Positions 43,146-52,089 of a DNA stretch of 64,000 bases are shown here, piece after piece. The notes beneath the pieces are model-generated. The model was given only the letters and a program-made list of their open reading frames with translations, made no database searches and was not told the DNA's origin. Source of the stretch: Ostreiculturibacter nitratireducens (lineage in GTDB: Bacteria; Pseudomonadota; Alphaproteobacteria; Rhodobacterales; Rhodobacteraceae); contig NZ_JAVQHL010000001.1 in NCBI RefSeq assembly GCF_032670585.1, positions 1,302,001 through 1,366,000 of the forward strand. Direction: 5' to 3'. Positions within the stretch are counted from its first letter, which is position 1; each line of letters starts with the position of its first letter. The translations under genes were made by a program, and so were the position numbers.

Positions 43146-44125
43146 CTGTTGCCCTCCCCGGTCAGGTCGACCCGGCCGATCCAGATGTAGAGCGCCACGA
43201 AGGTGGCGATGATGGCGAAGAGAAGCGTCGACTGGGCCGAGCCGTAGGCGAACTTGTCGAACTCGATCAGGTTTTCCCGGCTCACGATCGACATGGTCTC
43301 GGTCGCCGCGGAGTTGGGCGTGAGAAGGTAGATCAGGTCGAAGACGCGCAGCGCGTCCAGCATCCGGAAGATCACCGCCACCATAAGCGCGGGCCGGACA
43401 AGCGGCAGCGTCACCTTGAGGAAGACCTTGACCGGATGGACGCCGTCGACCTTTGCCGCCTCGTAGATGTCCCTCGGGATCATCTGGAGGCCAGCGAGGA
43501 TGAGAAGCGCCATGAACGGTGTCGTCTTCCAGATGTCGACGACGAGCACGGCGAACATTGCGGTGTCAACGTTCGCGGTCCAGGCGATCTTCTGGTCGAT
43601 CAGCCCGACGCGCAGAAGCATGTCGTTGATGATGCCGAACTGGTCATTCAGCATCCAGCCCCACATCCGCGAGGAGACGACGGTGGGGATCGCCCAGGGG
43701 ATCAGGATCGCGGCGCGCACAAGCCCGCGCCCCTTGAAATTCGCGTTCAGGACGAGGGCGATCAGCAAGCCGAAGAGGGTCTCGAAGAAGACCGAGATGA
43801 CCGAGAAGCGCACGGTGTTCCAGACCGCGTTCCACCACACCGGATCGACGAGCGTGCCACGCCAAAGGACCCGGCCGGAACTCAGCTCCCGGCGCGAAAG
43901 GTAGTTGTCGAAGCCGATCCACTTGCCGCCGTAGAGGTTCGTCAGCGAGGTGTCCGTGAACGAGAACCAGATCGAACGCGCAAGGGGCCACGCGGCGACC
44001 GCGAACAGGACGGCGAGCATCGGCGCGAGGAACCAGATGGCGGCCCGGACGCGCTGCTGCTGCAGACTGACCTCTCTTGCCCGGCCTGAGACGCCGGAGC
44101 GGGCCTGAGTGTCTGACATGGTCAT
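43142..44125 (-). CDS. thuF: Trehalose/alpha-glucoside ABC transporter permease (first)
   Basis: A 327-residue MalF-type permease, longer at the N-terminus than its partner. There are about six helices, starting at AIWFLAPMLAVLFAVAAWPLARSIWFSF, and the EAA loop is DIYEAAKVDGVHPVKVFLKVTLPLVRPAL. It follows the binding-protein gene and overlaps the next permease gene. Two ATGs six bases apart (44125 and 44119) are possible starts; GGGGG lies at better spacing for the second. Confidence 0.93.
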   Translation of the reverse strand: MTMSDTQARSGVSGRAREVSLQQQRVRAAIWFLAPMLAVLFAVAAWPLARSIWFSFTDTSLTNLYGGKWIGFDNYLSRRELSSGRVLWRGTLVDPVWWNAVWNTVRFSVISVFFETLFGLLIALVLNANFKGRGLVRAAILIPWAIPTVVSSRMWGWMLNDQFGIINDMLLRVGLIDQKIAWTANVDTAMFAVLVVDIWKTTPFMALLILAGLQMIPRDIYEAAKVDGVHPVKVFLKVTLPLVRPALMVAVIFRMLDALRVFDLIYLLTPNSAATETMSIVSRENLIEFDKFAYGSAQSTLLFAIIATFVALYIWIGRVDLTGEGNR

Positions 44126-44232
44126 CCCCCGGTGTGCAATTCAGCCGGCCAAGCCGTAGCCGGCCGGCTGTGTTGGGTCAGACGGGCACCACGAGGGCGC
44201 CCACCTGGAACGGGGCGGTCAGTCCCGCCGGA

Positions 44233-45516
44233 TTACCAGCTGTCGCCGCCCTTGAGGTCTTCGAGCATGACTTCGAGTTCCTCGAGGTTCTCGGCAGCCG
44301 TGCCCTGACCGGAGAGCGTGTTGTGAACCGCGTTCCAGAACAGCGACGAGACCTCGTTGTACTTCACTCGGGTCGGCGCCGACGGACGCGGCACGGCCTG
44401 AAGGAACACGTCCTTCCAGCGCGGGATGATCGGCTGGGCGGAAGCAATGTCGGCGTCATCGTAGAGCGTGATGATCGTCGGCAGCTTGGAGCCCTCGATC
44501 GCGTTGCCCTTCTGGAACTCCTCGGAACCCATGTACATCGCGAGCGAAACCGCTGCTTCCTGGCTTTGAGAGTATTTGGACACCGCGACGTTCCAGCCGC
44601 CGAGCGTCGCGGCCGAAGTGTCGTGCCCCTGCCCCGTCGGGAGAGTGGCCACGTCGAAGAGCCCCTTCACAGCCGAATCGTCCGCGTTGCCGAGACCGTA
44701 GGCGTAGGGCCAGTTGCGCATGAAGACCGCGTTGCCGGTCTGCCAGACGCCGCGTGAGTCCTCTTCCTGGTAGGCGAGCACGCCTTCCGGGGAGATCGTG
44801 CCGACCCAGGAGGCGGCGAGTTCGATGGCTTTGACGGCGTTCTCGTTGTTGATCGAGATGGTGCCATCGGGTTCGACGATCTGGCCGCCGCCCGAGGACT
44901 TCACCCATTCGAGCGCGTCGCAGGTCAGGCCCTCGTAGGAGTTCCCCTGCCAGACGAAGCCCCACATGTCCGCGTTGCCGGCCGCACGCTCGGCATCCTG
45001 GACTTCCTTCGCGGTCGCGGTCAGTTCTTCCCAGGTCTTGGGAACGGACTTGCCGTATTTCTCAAGGAGATCCTTGCGGTAGTATAGCGCCGGGGCATCC
45101 GTGAAGACCGGCATGGCGACCAGGCGCCCGTCGACCGTCTGCGACTCGATGATCGCGGGGAAGTGACGCGGAGCGACGTCCTTGGCGGCTTCCGTCAGGT
45201 CGACGAAGTGGTCGGCAAGCTGCGGCGCCCAGATCACGTCGGACATGTAGAGATCGACGTCGCTGTTCTGTGCGGCAAGCCAGAGGCGATACTGGCCGAA
45301 CTGGTCGGTGGTCGACGAGGGCATCGTGACGAGCTTGACGGTGTGGCCCGTCGCCTCTTCCCAAGGCTTCCAAAGCTCCTGCATGATCTCGGTGTCCCTG
45401 CCAACCGAGCCGAAGGCGATCGTAATCTCGTCGGCCAGAACGGCAGTCCCGGTGACAGCAAGGAGCGCGACCGCGGCGGACGACTGCAGGGCAGCTGCCT
45501 TGAACGAAAAAGTCAT
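44233..45516 (-). CDS. thuE: Periplasmic sugar-binding protein of the thu transporter
   Basis: A 427-residue family 1 extracellular solute-binding protein. The signal peptide FSFKAAALQSSAAVALLAVTGTAVLA ends near residue 28. The mature part begins DEITIAFGSVGRDTEIMQELWKPWEEATG and has DVDLYMSDVIWAPQLADHFVDLT, the family motif GVWQTGNAVFMRNWPYAYG and LGGWNVAVSKYSQ. It should bind trehalose, maltose or related alpha-glucosides. GGGAGGAAACC places the start at 45516; an upstream in-frame ATG at 45579 lies in the leader hairpin region. It is the first gene of the operon and has its own promoter and operator. Confidence 0.92.
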   Translation of the reverse strand: MTFSFKAAALQSSAAVALLAVTGTAVLADEITIAFGSVGRDTEIMQELWKPWEEATGHTVKLVTMPSSTTDQFGQYRLWLAAQNSDVDLYMSDVIWAPQLADHFVDLTEAAKDVAPRHFPAIIESQTVDGRLVAMPVFTDAPALYYRKDLLEKYGKSVPKTWEELTATAKEVQDAERAAGNADMWGFVWQGNSYEGLTCDALEWVKSSGGGQIVEPDGTISINNENAVKAIELAASWVGTISPEGVLAYQEEDSRGVWQTGNAVFMRNWPYAYGLGNADDSAVKGLFDVATLPTGQGHDTSAATLGGWNVAVSKYSQSQEAAVSLAMYMGSEEFQKGNAIEGSKLPTIITLYDDADIASAQPIIPRWKDVFLQAVPRPSAPTRVKYNEVSSLFWNAVHNTLSGQGTAAENLEELEVMLEDLKGGDSW

Positions 45517-45535
45517 GGTTTCCTCCCAAATATCC

Positions 45536-45559
45536 GCTGGCGGATACCTGCCCGCCAGC
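45536..45559 (-). other. Leader hairpin upstream of the thuE ribosome binding site
   Basis: GCTGGCGG (45536-45543) pairs with CCGCCAGC (45552-45559) across an 8-base loop in the thuE leader, about 10 bases before the ribosome binding site. A second stem, GGTGGC with GCCACC (45570-45575 and 45582-45587), lies just upstream. They may stabilise the transcript 5-prime end. Confidence 0.4.
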
Positions 45560-45586
45560 CTTCGTATACGGTGGCGCAATTGCCAC

Positions 45587-45631
45587 CCGAAACGTTTCGG
45601 AAAAATACCGCAATCGGTTTGCGCCTGTCAA
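45587..45631 (-). promoter_or_regulatory. thuE promoter with perfect 14-bp LacI-type operator
   Basis: On the minus strand, TTGACA (45626-45631), an 18-base spacer and TATTTT (45602-45607) form a good sigma70-type promoter. Immediately downstream, covering the expected start point, is the perfect palindrome CCGAAACGTTTCGG (45587-45600). The form matches alpha-glucoside LacI-family operators with a central CG. Two variants sit in the control region of the regulator and alpha-glucosidase genes. A repressor bound here would block initiation. Confidence 0.75.
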
Positions 45632-45671
45632 CGAGTCGTTTGCGACGCTCCAGCCACGTCAAGGTGCCGCA

Positions 45672-46703
45672 TCACGGCTGCTGCGGGGGCGCGACAGATT
45701 CCCTTTCCACGAAGCGCAACTCGCCGAGTTTCTGGAGCGCGGCGGCCGGCACATTGGCGACCGCGCCAGCGAGGAATTCGGCGAGCGGCTCCCAGCTCAA
45801 CTCAAGTGCGGACTGAGTCGTGGTCAGCGGGGGATCGAAGGCGTTGGCCTTGATGTCGGGCAGGAGATCGTCGTGCGCGACGACAGAGACATCCTGCGGC
45901 ACGGACAAGTGCATGGCGCGCAGCGCATCGTACAATCCCTTGGCAATCCTGAGGTTTCCCGCGATCACGGCGGTTGGCGGACGGGGGTTCTCCGAAAACA
46001 GGCGCACCGCCGAGATGATCCCGAAGCCCTCCTCCATGTCCGCGCACAGGTGCAGATGCGGGTCGTAGCGCAGGCCGGCCTCACCCAAGGCTGCGCGGTA
46101 GCCTTCGCGCCGCGCCTCGACGAAAGTCAGGCCCTCGCGCCCGTTCAAGAACGCGATGCGCCTGTGGCCCTGATCCGTCAGGTAGCGCGTCAGACGATGG
46201 GCGACGCCGAAATTGTCGATGTCGAAATAGGGATAGTCCGGCTCTTCCCGGTCCCGGCCGTGAACGACGAACGGGACCTTCTGCGACTGGAGGAATTCGA
46301 TGCGGGGATCATCGCGCACCGGTTCAAGCAACACGAAACCGTCCAGGGAGCCGCCGCTTATCAGGCGCCGGTAGATCTCCAGGATCGGCTCGCTTTCGTC
46401 GGCGATGTTCAGGACGAACTGCATCCGCCGCCGCGCGAAATGCGCGGACATGCCGCCGACCGTCTGCACGAAGATCGGGGCCTCCGCCATCTTCGGCATG
46501 TTCGGAAGGACGAGACCGACGATGCCGGAACGCCCGCTCACCAGCTTTCGAGCGGCAACATTCGGCTGATATTTCAGCTTGATGGCAGCCTCCTTGACCC
46601 GCCGCCGCGTTTCCTCGCTTACATCTGCGTGGTCGTTGAGGGCGCGGCTGACCTGAGTGACCGAGAGGTTCAGGTGCCGGCTCAGGTCCTTCAGGGTCGT
46701 CAT
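45672..46703 (-). CDS. LacI-family transcriptional regulator of the thu/agl genes
   Basis: A 343-residue repressor. The N-terminal HTH TLKDLSRHLNLSVTQVSRALNDHADVSEETRRRVKEAA is followed by the hinge helix NVAARKLVSGRSGIVGLVLPNM. The periplasmic-binding-protein-like sensor follows (FVLLEPVRDDPRIEFLQSQKVPFVVHGRD, YLTDQGHRRIAFLNG, VVAHDDLLPDIKANAF). The start at 46703 is where the HTH begins; a longer frame reaches back into the divergent gene's leader. It is flanked by three copies of a CG-centred palindrome. It probably represses both itself or the divergent alpha-glucosidase and the thu operon until a disaccharide binds. AglR is the rhizobial parallel. Confidence 0.92.
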   Translation of the reverse strand: MTTLKDLSRHLNLSVTQVSRALNDHADVSEETRRRVKEAAIKLKYQPNVAARKLVSGRSGIVGLVLPNMPKMAEAPIFVQTVGGMSAHFARRRMQFVLNIADESEPILEIYRRLISGGSLDGFVLLEPVRDDPRIEFLQSQKVPFVVHGRDREEPDYPYFDIDNFGVAHRLTRYLTDQGHRRIAFLNGREGLTFVEARREGYRAALGEAGLRYDPHLHLCADMEEGFGIISAVRLFSENPRPPTAVIAGNLRIAKGLYDALRAMHLSVPQDVSVVAHDDLLPDIKANAFDPPLTTTQSALELSWEPLAEFLAGAVANVPAAALQKLGELRFVERESVAPPQQP

Positions 46704-46753
46704 GCTGTTTCCCTGGCGGTGCCGCCAATTGCCTAGAGAAGCAACTTGCCAAT

Positions 46754-46767
46754 CCGAAACGCTTCGG
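46754..46767. promoter_or_regulatory. LacI-type operator 1 in the regulator/alpha-glucosidase spacer
   Basis: CCGAAACGCTTCGG differs by one base from the perfect palindrome at 45587. It lies 51 bases upstream of the LacI-family gene and 74 bases upstream of the alpha-glucosidase gene, so it could control either or both. Confidence 0.7.
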
Positions 46768-46784
46768 GCAAGGCTAATCGACAG

Positions 46785-46798
46785 CCAAAACGTTTCGG
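46785..46798. promoter_or_regulatory. LacI-type operator 2 in the regulator/alpha-glucosidase spacer
   Basis: CCAAAACGTTTCGG differs by one base from the palindrome at 45587. Its centre is 31 bases from that of operator 1, about three helical turns, which would let two dimers bind the same face of the DNA. Confidence 0.7.
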
Positions 46799-46840
46799 CG
46801 GCGGGATTCGAGCCGCCAAACCCCATTCAAGGTGTTGAAA

Positions 46841-48433
46841 ATGGCCGACAAGGACTGGTGGCGCGGGTCTGTGACCTATCAAATCTACCCTCGGTCCTTC
46901 ATGGACGCCAACGGCGACGGGATCGGCGATCTGAAAGGCATAACCCAGCGCCTCGATCACATCGCGGATCTGGGCGTGGACGCGATCTGGCTATCGCCCA
47001 TCTTCACTTCGCCCATGCTGGACATGGGTTACGACGTGTCGAACTACACCGACATCGACCCAAGCTTCGGCACGCTCGCCGATTTCGACGATATGGTCGC
47101 CAAGGCGCACCGCCTCGGCCTCAAGGTCATCATCGACCAGGTGATCTCGCATTCCTCGAACCGGCACCCGTTCTTCCAGGAAAGCCGGATGTCGCGCGAC
47201 AACCCGAAGGCCGACTGGTACGTCTGGGCGGACCCGAAGCCCGATGGCAGCGCGCCGAACAACTGGCAAGCGATCTTCGGCGGCATCGCCTGGGAATGGG
47301 AGCCCCGCCGTCACCAGTACTATTTCCACAACTTCCTGAAGGAACAGCCGGACTTCAACTTCCACAACCCGGAGGTTCAGGACTATCTCCTCGGCACGAT
47401 GCGGTTCTGGCTTGAACGCGGCGTGGACGGCTTCCGGCTCGATACGGTCAACTTCTACTTCCACGACAAGCTGCTTCGCGACGACGCGGCCGACTACCGC
47501 GTGAAGGAAAAGCCCGACTTCAAGCCCTACGACATGCAGTACCACCTGTTCTCCAAGAACCAGCCGGAGAACCTGGTCTTCCTGCAAAGGATGCGGAAGC
47601 TTCTGGACGAATACGACGCCCGCACGACGGTGGGCGAGGTCGGCGAAAGCCACCACCCGATCGAGATGATGGGCGAATACACCTCCGGCGGGCGGCTCCA
47701 CATGGCCTATTCGTTCGAAATGCTCGGCCATGTGTTCACTGCGGCGCATTTCCGGAAACAGATCGTGCGCTTCTTCGAGGGTGCCCCCGCGGGCTGGCCC
47801 TGCTGGGCCTTTTCGAACCACGACGTGATCCGCCACGCGAGCCGCTGGGCAAAGCACGGGGGCGACACGGATCGGCTCGCCAAGCTTGCCGGCGCGATGC
47901 TGCTTTCCTTCGAAGGGTCCGTCTGCCTCTACCAGGGCGAGGAATTCGGACAGTTGGAAACCGAACTGGCGTTCGAGGAAATCCTCGACCCGCAGGGCAT
48001 CGCCTTCTGGCCCGAGGAAAAGGGCCGCGACGGCTGCCGGACCCCGATGGTCTGGGAAAAGGCTGCCCCGAACGGAGGCTTCTCGACCGCCGGGAAGACG
48101 TGGCTGCCGATAAAGGAACCGCAGCTCGCGCGCGCCGCCGATATGCAGACCGGCGATCCGGACAGCGTGCACGGCCTCTACCGCGAGATGCTGGCGCTCC
48201 GCCGCCGGACGCCCGCGCTCAGGACCGGGCGGACGCATTTCCTCGGCACGCCGGAACCCGTCCTTGCCTTTACGCGGGGCGACGAGATCCTCTGCGCCTT
48301 CAACCTCTCGCCCATGAAGGCCAGTGTTCCGCTCGGGCCGCATGGCGAGCACCTGCTTTCGCAGGGCGTGACGCGGGACGGCGACCAGCTGGACCTCGCG
48401 CCCAACGGATTCCTGATCGCGCGCTGCAAGTGA
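46841..48433 (+). CDS. aglA: Alpha-glucosidase (GH13)
   Basis: A 530-residue GH13 enzyme that hydrolyses alpha-1,4 or alpha-1,1-linked glucosides in the cytoplasm. It has WWRGSVTYQIYPRSFMDANGDGIGDLKGI, the GVDGFRLDTVN nucleophile region, the acid glutamate in TTVGEVGES and the third carboxylate in FSNHDVIRHASRW. There is no signal peptide. AAGG upstream of the ATG at 46841 supports the start; a TTG nine bases earlier is also in frame. It is divergent from the LacI-family regulator, shares its operator region and would split sugars imported by the thu transporter. Confidence 0.93.
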   Translation: MADKDWWRGSVTYQIYPRSFMDANGDGIGDLKGITQRLDHIADLGVDAIWLSPIFTSPMLDMGYDVSNYTDIDPSFGTLADFDDMVAKAHRLGLKVIIDQVISHSSNRHPFFQESRMSRDNPKADWYVWADPKPDGSAPNNWQAIFGGIAWEWEPRRHQYYFHNFLKEQPDFNFHNPEVQDYLLGTMRFWLERGVDGFRLDTVNFYFHDKLLRDDAADYRVKEKPDFKPYDMQYHLFSKNQPENLVFLQRMRKLLDEYDARTTVGEVGESHHPIEMMGEYTSGGRLHMAYSFEMLGHVFTAAHFRKQIVRFFEGAPAGWPCWAFSNHDVIRHASRWAKHGGDTDRLAKLAGAMLLSFEGSVCLYQGEEFGQLETELAFEEILDPQGIAFWPEEKGRDGCRTPMVWEKAAPNGGFSTAGKTWLPIKEPQLARAADMQTGDPDSVHGLYREMLALRRRTPALRTGRTHFLGTPEPVLAFTRGDEILCAFNLSPMKASVPLGPHGEHLLSQGVTRDGDQLDLAPNGFLIARCK

Positions 48434-48444
48434 TTTTCCAACCA

Positions 48445-48470
48445 CTCGGGGCCGCCTCCGACGCCCCGAG
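48445..48470 (+). terminator. Terminator-like hairpin after the alpha-glucosidase gene
   Basis: CTCGGGGC (48445-48452) pairs perfectly with GCCCCGAG (48463-48470) across 10 bases, 12 bases after the stop codon. No T run follows. It probably separates the sugar regulon from the next operon. Confidence 0.55.
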
Positions 48471-48574
48471 CCGCGAACGGCTCGACGCAAAACTTATTTC
48501 GGGCACGGAAATCGAATTACCACCGCGCGTCCCGCTGCGCTATCCCCTTCCTCAGCCAGAGGGAGGAGATGATC

Positions 48575-49972
48575 ATGGCAAAATCCCTTGAAGACCTGCT
48601 GAAGGAACGCGGCGACACTGTCGGCATGCTCCGCAATTCCCAGATCGGGATGTATGTCTATCCGGTCGTCGCGAACGAGTTCACCAACTGGCGCGACGAA
48701 CAGAAGGCGTGGCGCGACTCCGCCGTGCTTTTCGACCAGTCGCACCACATGGCCGAGATCATGGTCGAGGGCCCGGACGCCAGGGCTTTCCTCGAGCATC
48801 TGGGCATCAACAGCTTCGCCAAGTTCCCGGTGGGCAAGGCCAAGCACTTCGTGCCGGTCACGCCTGACGGCTACGTCATCGGCGACGTGATCATGTTCCA
48901 CGAGGAAGAGAACCGCTACAACCTCGTGGGCCGCGCGCCGACGATCAACTGGGTGGACTACAATGCCCAGAAGGGCGGCTTCAGCGTGAAGGCCACGCGC
49001 GACGAACGTTCGCCCATGCGCCCCGATGGCAAGGCGGTCACGCGGCGCCACTACCGGTTCCAGATCCAGGGGCCGAACGCGGATCATATCCTGACGGAAC
49101 TGAACGGCGGCCCTCTACCCGACATCAAGTTCTTCAACATGGACTGGATCAACATCGCAGGCCGCAAGGTCCGCGCCCTGCGTCACGGCATGGCGGGTGC
49201 GCCGGGCCTGGAAATCTGGGGCCCCTACGCCGACAAGGACGAGATCCAGAACGCGATCATCGAGGTCGGCCGCAAGCACGGGCTGCACCAGGTCGGCAGC
49301 CGCGCCTATTCGACGAACACACTTGAATCCGGCTGGATCCCCTCGCCTCTCCCCGCGATCTACACGGGAGACGGGCTGGCCGACTACCGCCGCTGGCTGC
49401 CGGCCAACGGCTACGAGGCCACGGGCTCCATCGGCGGCAGCTTTGTTTCCGGCAACATCGAGGACTACTACTCGACGCCCTACGAACTCGGCTACGGGTT
49501 CTACATCGGCTTCGACCACGACTTCATCGGCCGCGAAGCGCTGGAGAAGATGAAGGATCGGCCGCACCGCCGGAAGGTCACGTTCGAATGGAACGCCGAG
49601 GACGTGATGAAGGTCATCTCCTCCGCCTTCCAGCGGGACGAGGACCCCTTCAAGTGGATCGACTTCCCGCAGCCGAACTACGCCTCGGCGAGTTTCGACA
49701 AGGTGATGATGGGCGACAAGCTGGTCGGCCTGTCGATGTTCAACGGATATTCCTTCAACGAACGGTGCCTCCTGTCGCTCGGCGTCGTGGACCCCGAGAT
49801 CAAGGAAGGCGACGTCCTGACCCTCGTCTGGGGCGAGGAAAACGGCGGTACCGGCAAGACCTCGACCGAACGGCACCGCCAGACGACGATCCGCGTGAAG
49901 GTCTCGCCCACTCCCTATGCGCGGGAAGCGCGCGAGAACTACGTCGAAAGCTGGCGGACCCGCTCGCACTGA
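48575..49972 (+). CDS. LigM/DesA-like tetrahydrofolate-dependent O-demethylase family protein
   Basis: A 465-residue aminomethyltransferase-family (GcvT-fold) protein, close in length to LigM (vanillate) and DesA (syringate) of sphingomonads. It is longer than GcvT or DMSP demethylase. Visible blocks are YVYPVVANEFTNWRDEQKAWRDSAVLFDQSHHM, GYVIGDVIMFHEEENRYNLVGR, FQIQGPNADHIL, LRHGMAGAPGLEIWGPYADKD and LGYGFYIGFDHDFIGREALEK. These follow the LigM type. The family moves a methyl group from a methoxy or similar donor to tetrahydrofolate. The substrate here is unknown; a TRAP transporter and regulator follow. GGGAGGAG fits the ATG at 48575 better than one six bases earlier. Confidence 0.8.
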   Translation: MAKSLEDLLKERGDTVGMLRNSQIGMYVYPVVANEFTNWRDEQKAWRDSAVLFDQSHHMAEIMVEGPDARAFLEHLGINSFAKFPVGKAKHFVPVTPDGYVIGDVIMFHEEENRYNLVGRAPTINWVDYNAQKGGFSVKATRDERSPMRPDGKAVTRRHYRFQIQGPNADHILTELNGGPLPDIKFFNMDWINIAGRKVRALRHGMAGAPGLEIWGPYADKDEIQNAIIEVGRKHGLHQVGSRAYSTNTLESGWIPSPLPAIYTGDGLADYRRWLPANGYEATGSIGGSFVSGNIEDYYSTPYELGYGFYIGFDHDFIGREALEKMKDRPHRRKVTFEWNAEDVMKVISSAFQRDEDPFKWIDFPQPNYASASFDKVMMGDKLVGLSMFNGYSFNERCLLSLGVVDPEIKEGDVLTLVWGEENGGTGKTSTERHRQTTIRVKVSPTPYAREARENYVESWRTRSH

Positions 49973-49984
49973 CCCGAGAAACCT

Positions 49985-50013
49985 CCGGGGGCGGCCACCC
50001 GCGCTGCCCCCGG
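49985..50013 (+). other. Strong hairpin between the LigM-like and dehydrogenase genes
   Basis: CCGGGGGC (49985-49992) pairs perfectly with GCCCCCGG (50006-50013) across 13 bases, 12 bases after the LigM-like stop. No T run follows, and the next gene starts 28 bases later. An mRNA-stabilising or attenuating stem within an operon fits as well as a terminator. Confidence 0.5.
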
Positions 50014-50041
50014 CATCCCGGAAGCGGAAGAAGGTTTCGCC

Positions 50042-50917
50042 ATGCGGATCGCCTTCATTGGCTTTGGAGAGGCCGCCAGGGCCTACGCCGCCTCGCTCCG
50101 CGAGGTTGACCCGGCGCTGGACCTCTCTGCCCATGACATCAAGCAGGACGGGCCCGAGGCGGATGCCTTCGCCGATGCCGCGCTGGCCCGTGGCGTGACC
50201 CTCGCGGCTTCTTCGGACGAAGCCGTCGTCGGCGCCGACGTGGTGATTTCCGCAGTAACTGCGGCCTCCAGTCTGGAAGCGGCACAGTCGGTCGCGCATG
50301 CGTTGCCCGGCGGCGCAGTCTTCATGGACATCAACTCCGTCTCCCCAGCGCGAAAGCGCGAGACGGCGGCGTTGATCGCCGGGACGGGGGCGACCTATGT
50401 CGACGCCGCCGTCATGGCGCCGGTTCATCCGGCGGGGCATCGAACCGCCACGCTTCTGGCCGGAGCCCTGCCCGAGAGTTTCCTCAAGACCCTCACAGCG
50501 CTTGATTTCCGGTTCGAGGTGGCGGGGGAGGAAGTCGGCTCCGCCACGGCGGTGAAGATGCTGCGCAGCCTGTTCGTGAAAGGGCTGGAGGCGCTGACCG
50601 TCGAGGCGCTGACCGCAGCGCGCGCCGCGGGCTGCTATCCGCAGGTCTATGGATCGCTCGCGAAGTCCTTCGCGAGCCTCGGCTGGCCCGACTTCCCGTC
50701 CTACCAGTTCGAGCGGGTCATGACGCATGGTCTCCGCCGCGCGGCGGAGATGCGGGAATCTGCGGCGACGCTGAGCGAACTCGGGCGGCCGGAGGCCTCG
50801 GTACTGGCGCAGGCGATCGCGTCCGTTCACCAATCGGTGGGCGCGGCGGCCCTGCGCGCGGGGAAGGGCGAAGACCCGGCCCAAGAGGCCGACAAGCTGC
50901 TCGCGGTACGCAAATGA
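50042..50917 (+). CDS. NAD(P)-dependent dehydrogenase of the 6PGDH/DUF1932 type
   Basis: A 291-residue beta-hydroxyacid dehydrogenase-like protein. The Rossmann motif RIAFIGFGEAARAYAASL is at the start, with DINSVSPARKRETAALI and YVDAAVMAPVHPAGHRTATLLAG in the middle. The helix EVGSATAVKMLRSLFVKGLEALTVEAL holds the family lysine, and a DUF1932-like C-terminal domain follows. Related proteins oxidise 2- or 3-hydroxy acids, but no substrate can be read. AGAAGG lies before the ATG. It sits between the LigM-like gene and a TRAP transporter, so it is likely part of the same catabolic set. Confidence 0.8.
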   Translation: MRIAFIGFGEAARAYAASLREVDPALDLSAHDIKQDGPEADAFADAALARGVTLAASSDEAVVGADVVISAVTAASSLEAAQSVAHALPGGAVFMDINSVSPARKRETAALIAGTGATYVDAAVMAPVHPAGHRTATLLAGALPESFLKTLTALDFRFEVAGEEVGSATAVKMLRSLFVKGLEALTVEALTAARAAGCYPQVYGSLAKSFASLGWPDFPSYQFERVMTHGLRRAAEMRESAATLSELGRPEASVLAQAIASVHQSVGAAALRAGKGEDPAQEADKLLAVRK

Positions 50918-51062
50918 CCGGCACCCCTACTCTAGGAAGAACTTATATCCCCGTCCCGGCTCGAACTGGACCGGGCGGGAGTCGTCACCTAAGCTTGGCA
51001 ATCACAAAGCCGTCGCCGGGGCAGCGACCTGCGGGACGGAATAAGAGGGAGGAAATGTCACC

Positions 51063-52070
51063 ATGCTGCACAGGATCCTGAAGAGTGCCGCCGCGCCAGT
51101 CGTCGCGGCCGCCATCGCGTTTCCCGGTCTCGCCGGCGCGGAAACGTTGAAATTCGCGCATTTCGTGCCGCCGGCGCACACCATTACCGAAGCGATCGTC
51201 GATCCCCTCGTGACGGGAACCGCCGAGGCCACCGGCGGCTCGCTCGAGATCCAGGTCTACCCGGGCGGGGAACTCGGCCCCGGCCCCGTCGAACAATACG
51301 TCCGCGCCGTGACCGGCGTTGCCGACATCGTCTGGGGCCTCGCCGGTTACACCTCCGCCCAGTTCCCGCTGTCGATGATCGTCGAGCTGCCCGGCGTGGT
51401 CGACGGGAACGGAGACGGCTACGAAAAGATCTGGCGCGCGTATGACGAACACCTCACGGGCGAATTCCCCGGAACGCGCCCGCTGGCGCTCTGGACCAGC
51501 GAACCCAACGTCCTCATCATGAAGGACAAGGAGATCCGTGCCCCGGCCGACATGGCTGGCCTGAAGATCCGCGTCTCCGGCGCCGTTCCGGGCCGGGTGA
51601 TGGAGGCGCTCGGCGCGACCCCGGTGCAGATGCCCGCGAACGAGATGTACAACGCGCTTCAGACGGGCCTCATCGACGGCATCCTGACCGGCGCCAGCGC
51701 CATCCGCGACTTCAAGCTGAACGAGGTTTCGAGCGTCTATATCGAGGGTGCGAGCCTCGGCAACATCCTGTTCTACGTCGTCCTGAACGAAGAGAAGTAC
51801 CAGTCCCTTCCGGACGCGGAAAAGGCGGCGATAGACGCGAACTCCGGCCTGGCCCTGTCGAAATCCGGCGAGGAGACCTGGAACCGCAACGCCCAGAGCA
51901 TGATGGACGAACTGAAGGCCGACCCGGCCAAGACGGTCATCACGCTTTCGGCTGACGAGGCCGCCGCGTTCAACGCCGTCACGCTTGGCATCCGCGACAC
52001 GGTGATCGACGAACTCGAGGGGCAAGGCCTGCCGGCGAAGGCCGTTCTGGCCGCGATGCTCGGCGAATAA
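51063..52070 (+). CDS. TRAP transporter solute-binding protein (DctP family)
   Basis: A 335-residue periplasmic binding protein with a Sec signal peptide (SAAAPVVAAAIAFPGLAGA, cut near residue 28). The mature start ETLKFAHFVPPAHTITEAIVDPL and the core motif ADMAGLKIRVSGAVPGRVMEALGATPVQMPANEMYNALQTGLIDG are classic for DctP proteins; the Arg in KIRVSG is the usual carboxylate-binding residue. It should deliver an organic acid to the permeases encoded next. GGGAGGA precedes the ATG. The 145-base region upstream has AT-richer DNA (GAACTTATATCC), where a promoter could lie. Confidence 0.93.
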   Translation: MLHRILKSAAAPVVAAAIAFPGLAGAETLKFAHFVPPAHTITEAIVDPLVTGTAEATGGSLEIQVYPGGELGPGPVEQYVRAVTGVADIVWGLAGYTSAQFPLSMIVELPGVVDGNGDGYEKIWRAYDEHLTGEFPGTRPLALWTSEPNVLIMKDKEIRAPADMAGLKIRVSGAVPGRVMEALGATPVQMPANEMYNALQTGLIDGILTGASAIRDFKLNEVSSVYIEGASLGNILFYVVLNEEKYQSLPDAEKAAIDANSGLALSKSGEETWNRNAQSMMDELKADPAKTVITLSADEAAAFNAVTLGIRDTVIDELEGQGLPAKAVLAAMLGE

Positions 52071-52089
52071 GTCAGGCGGACGCCCAGCC

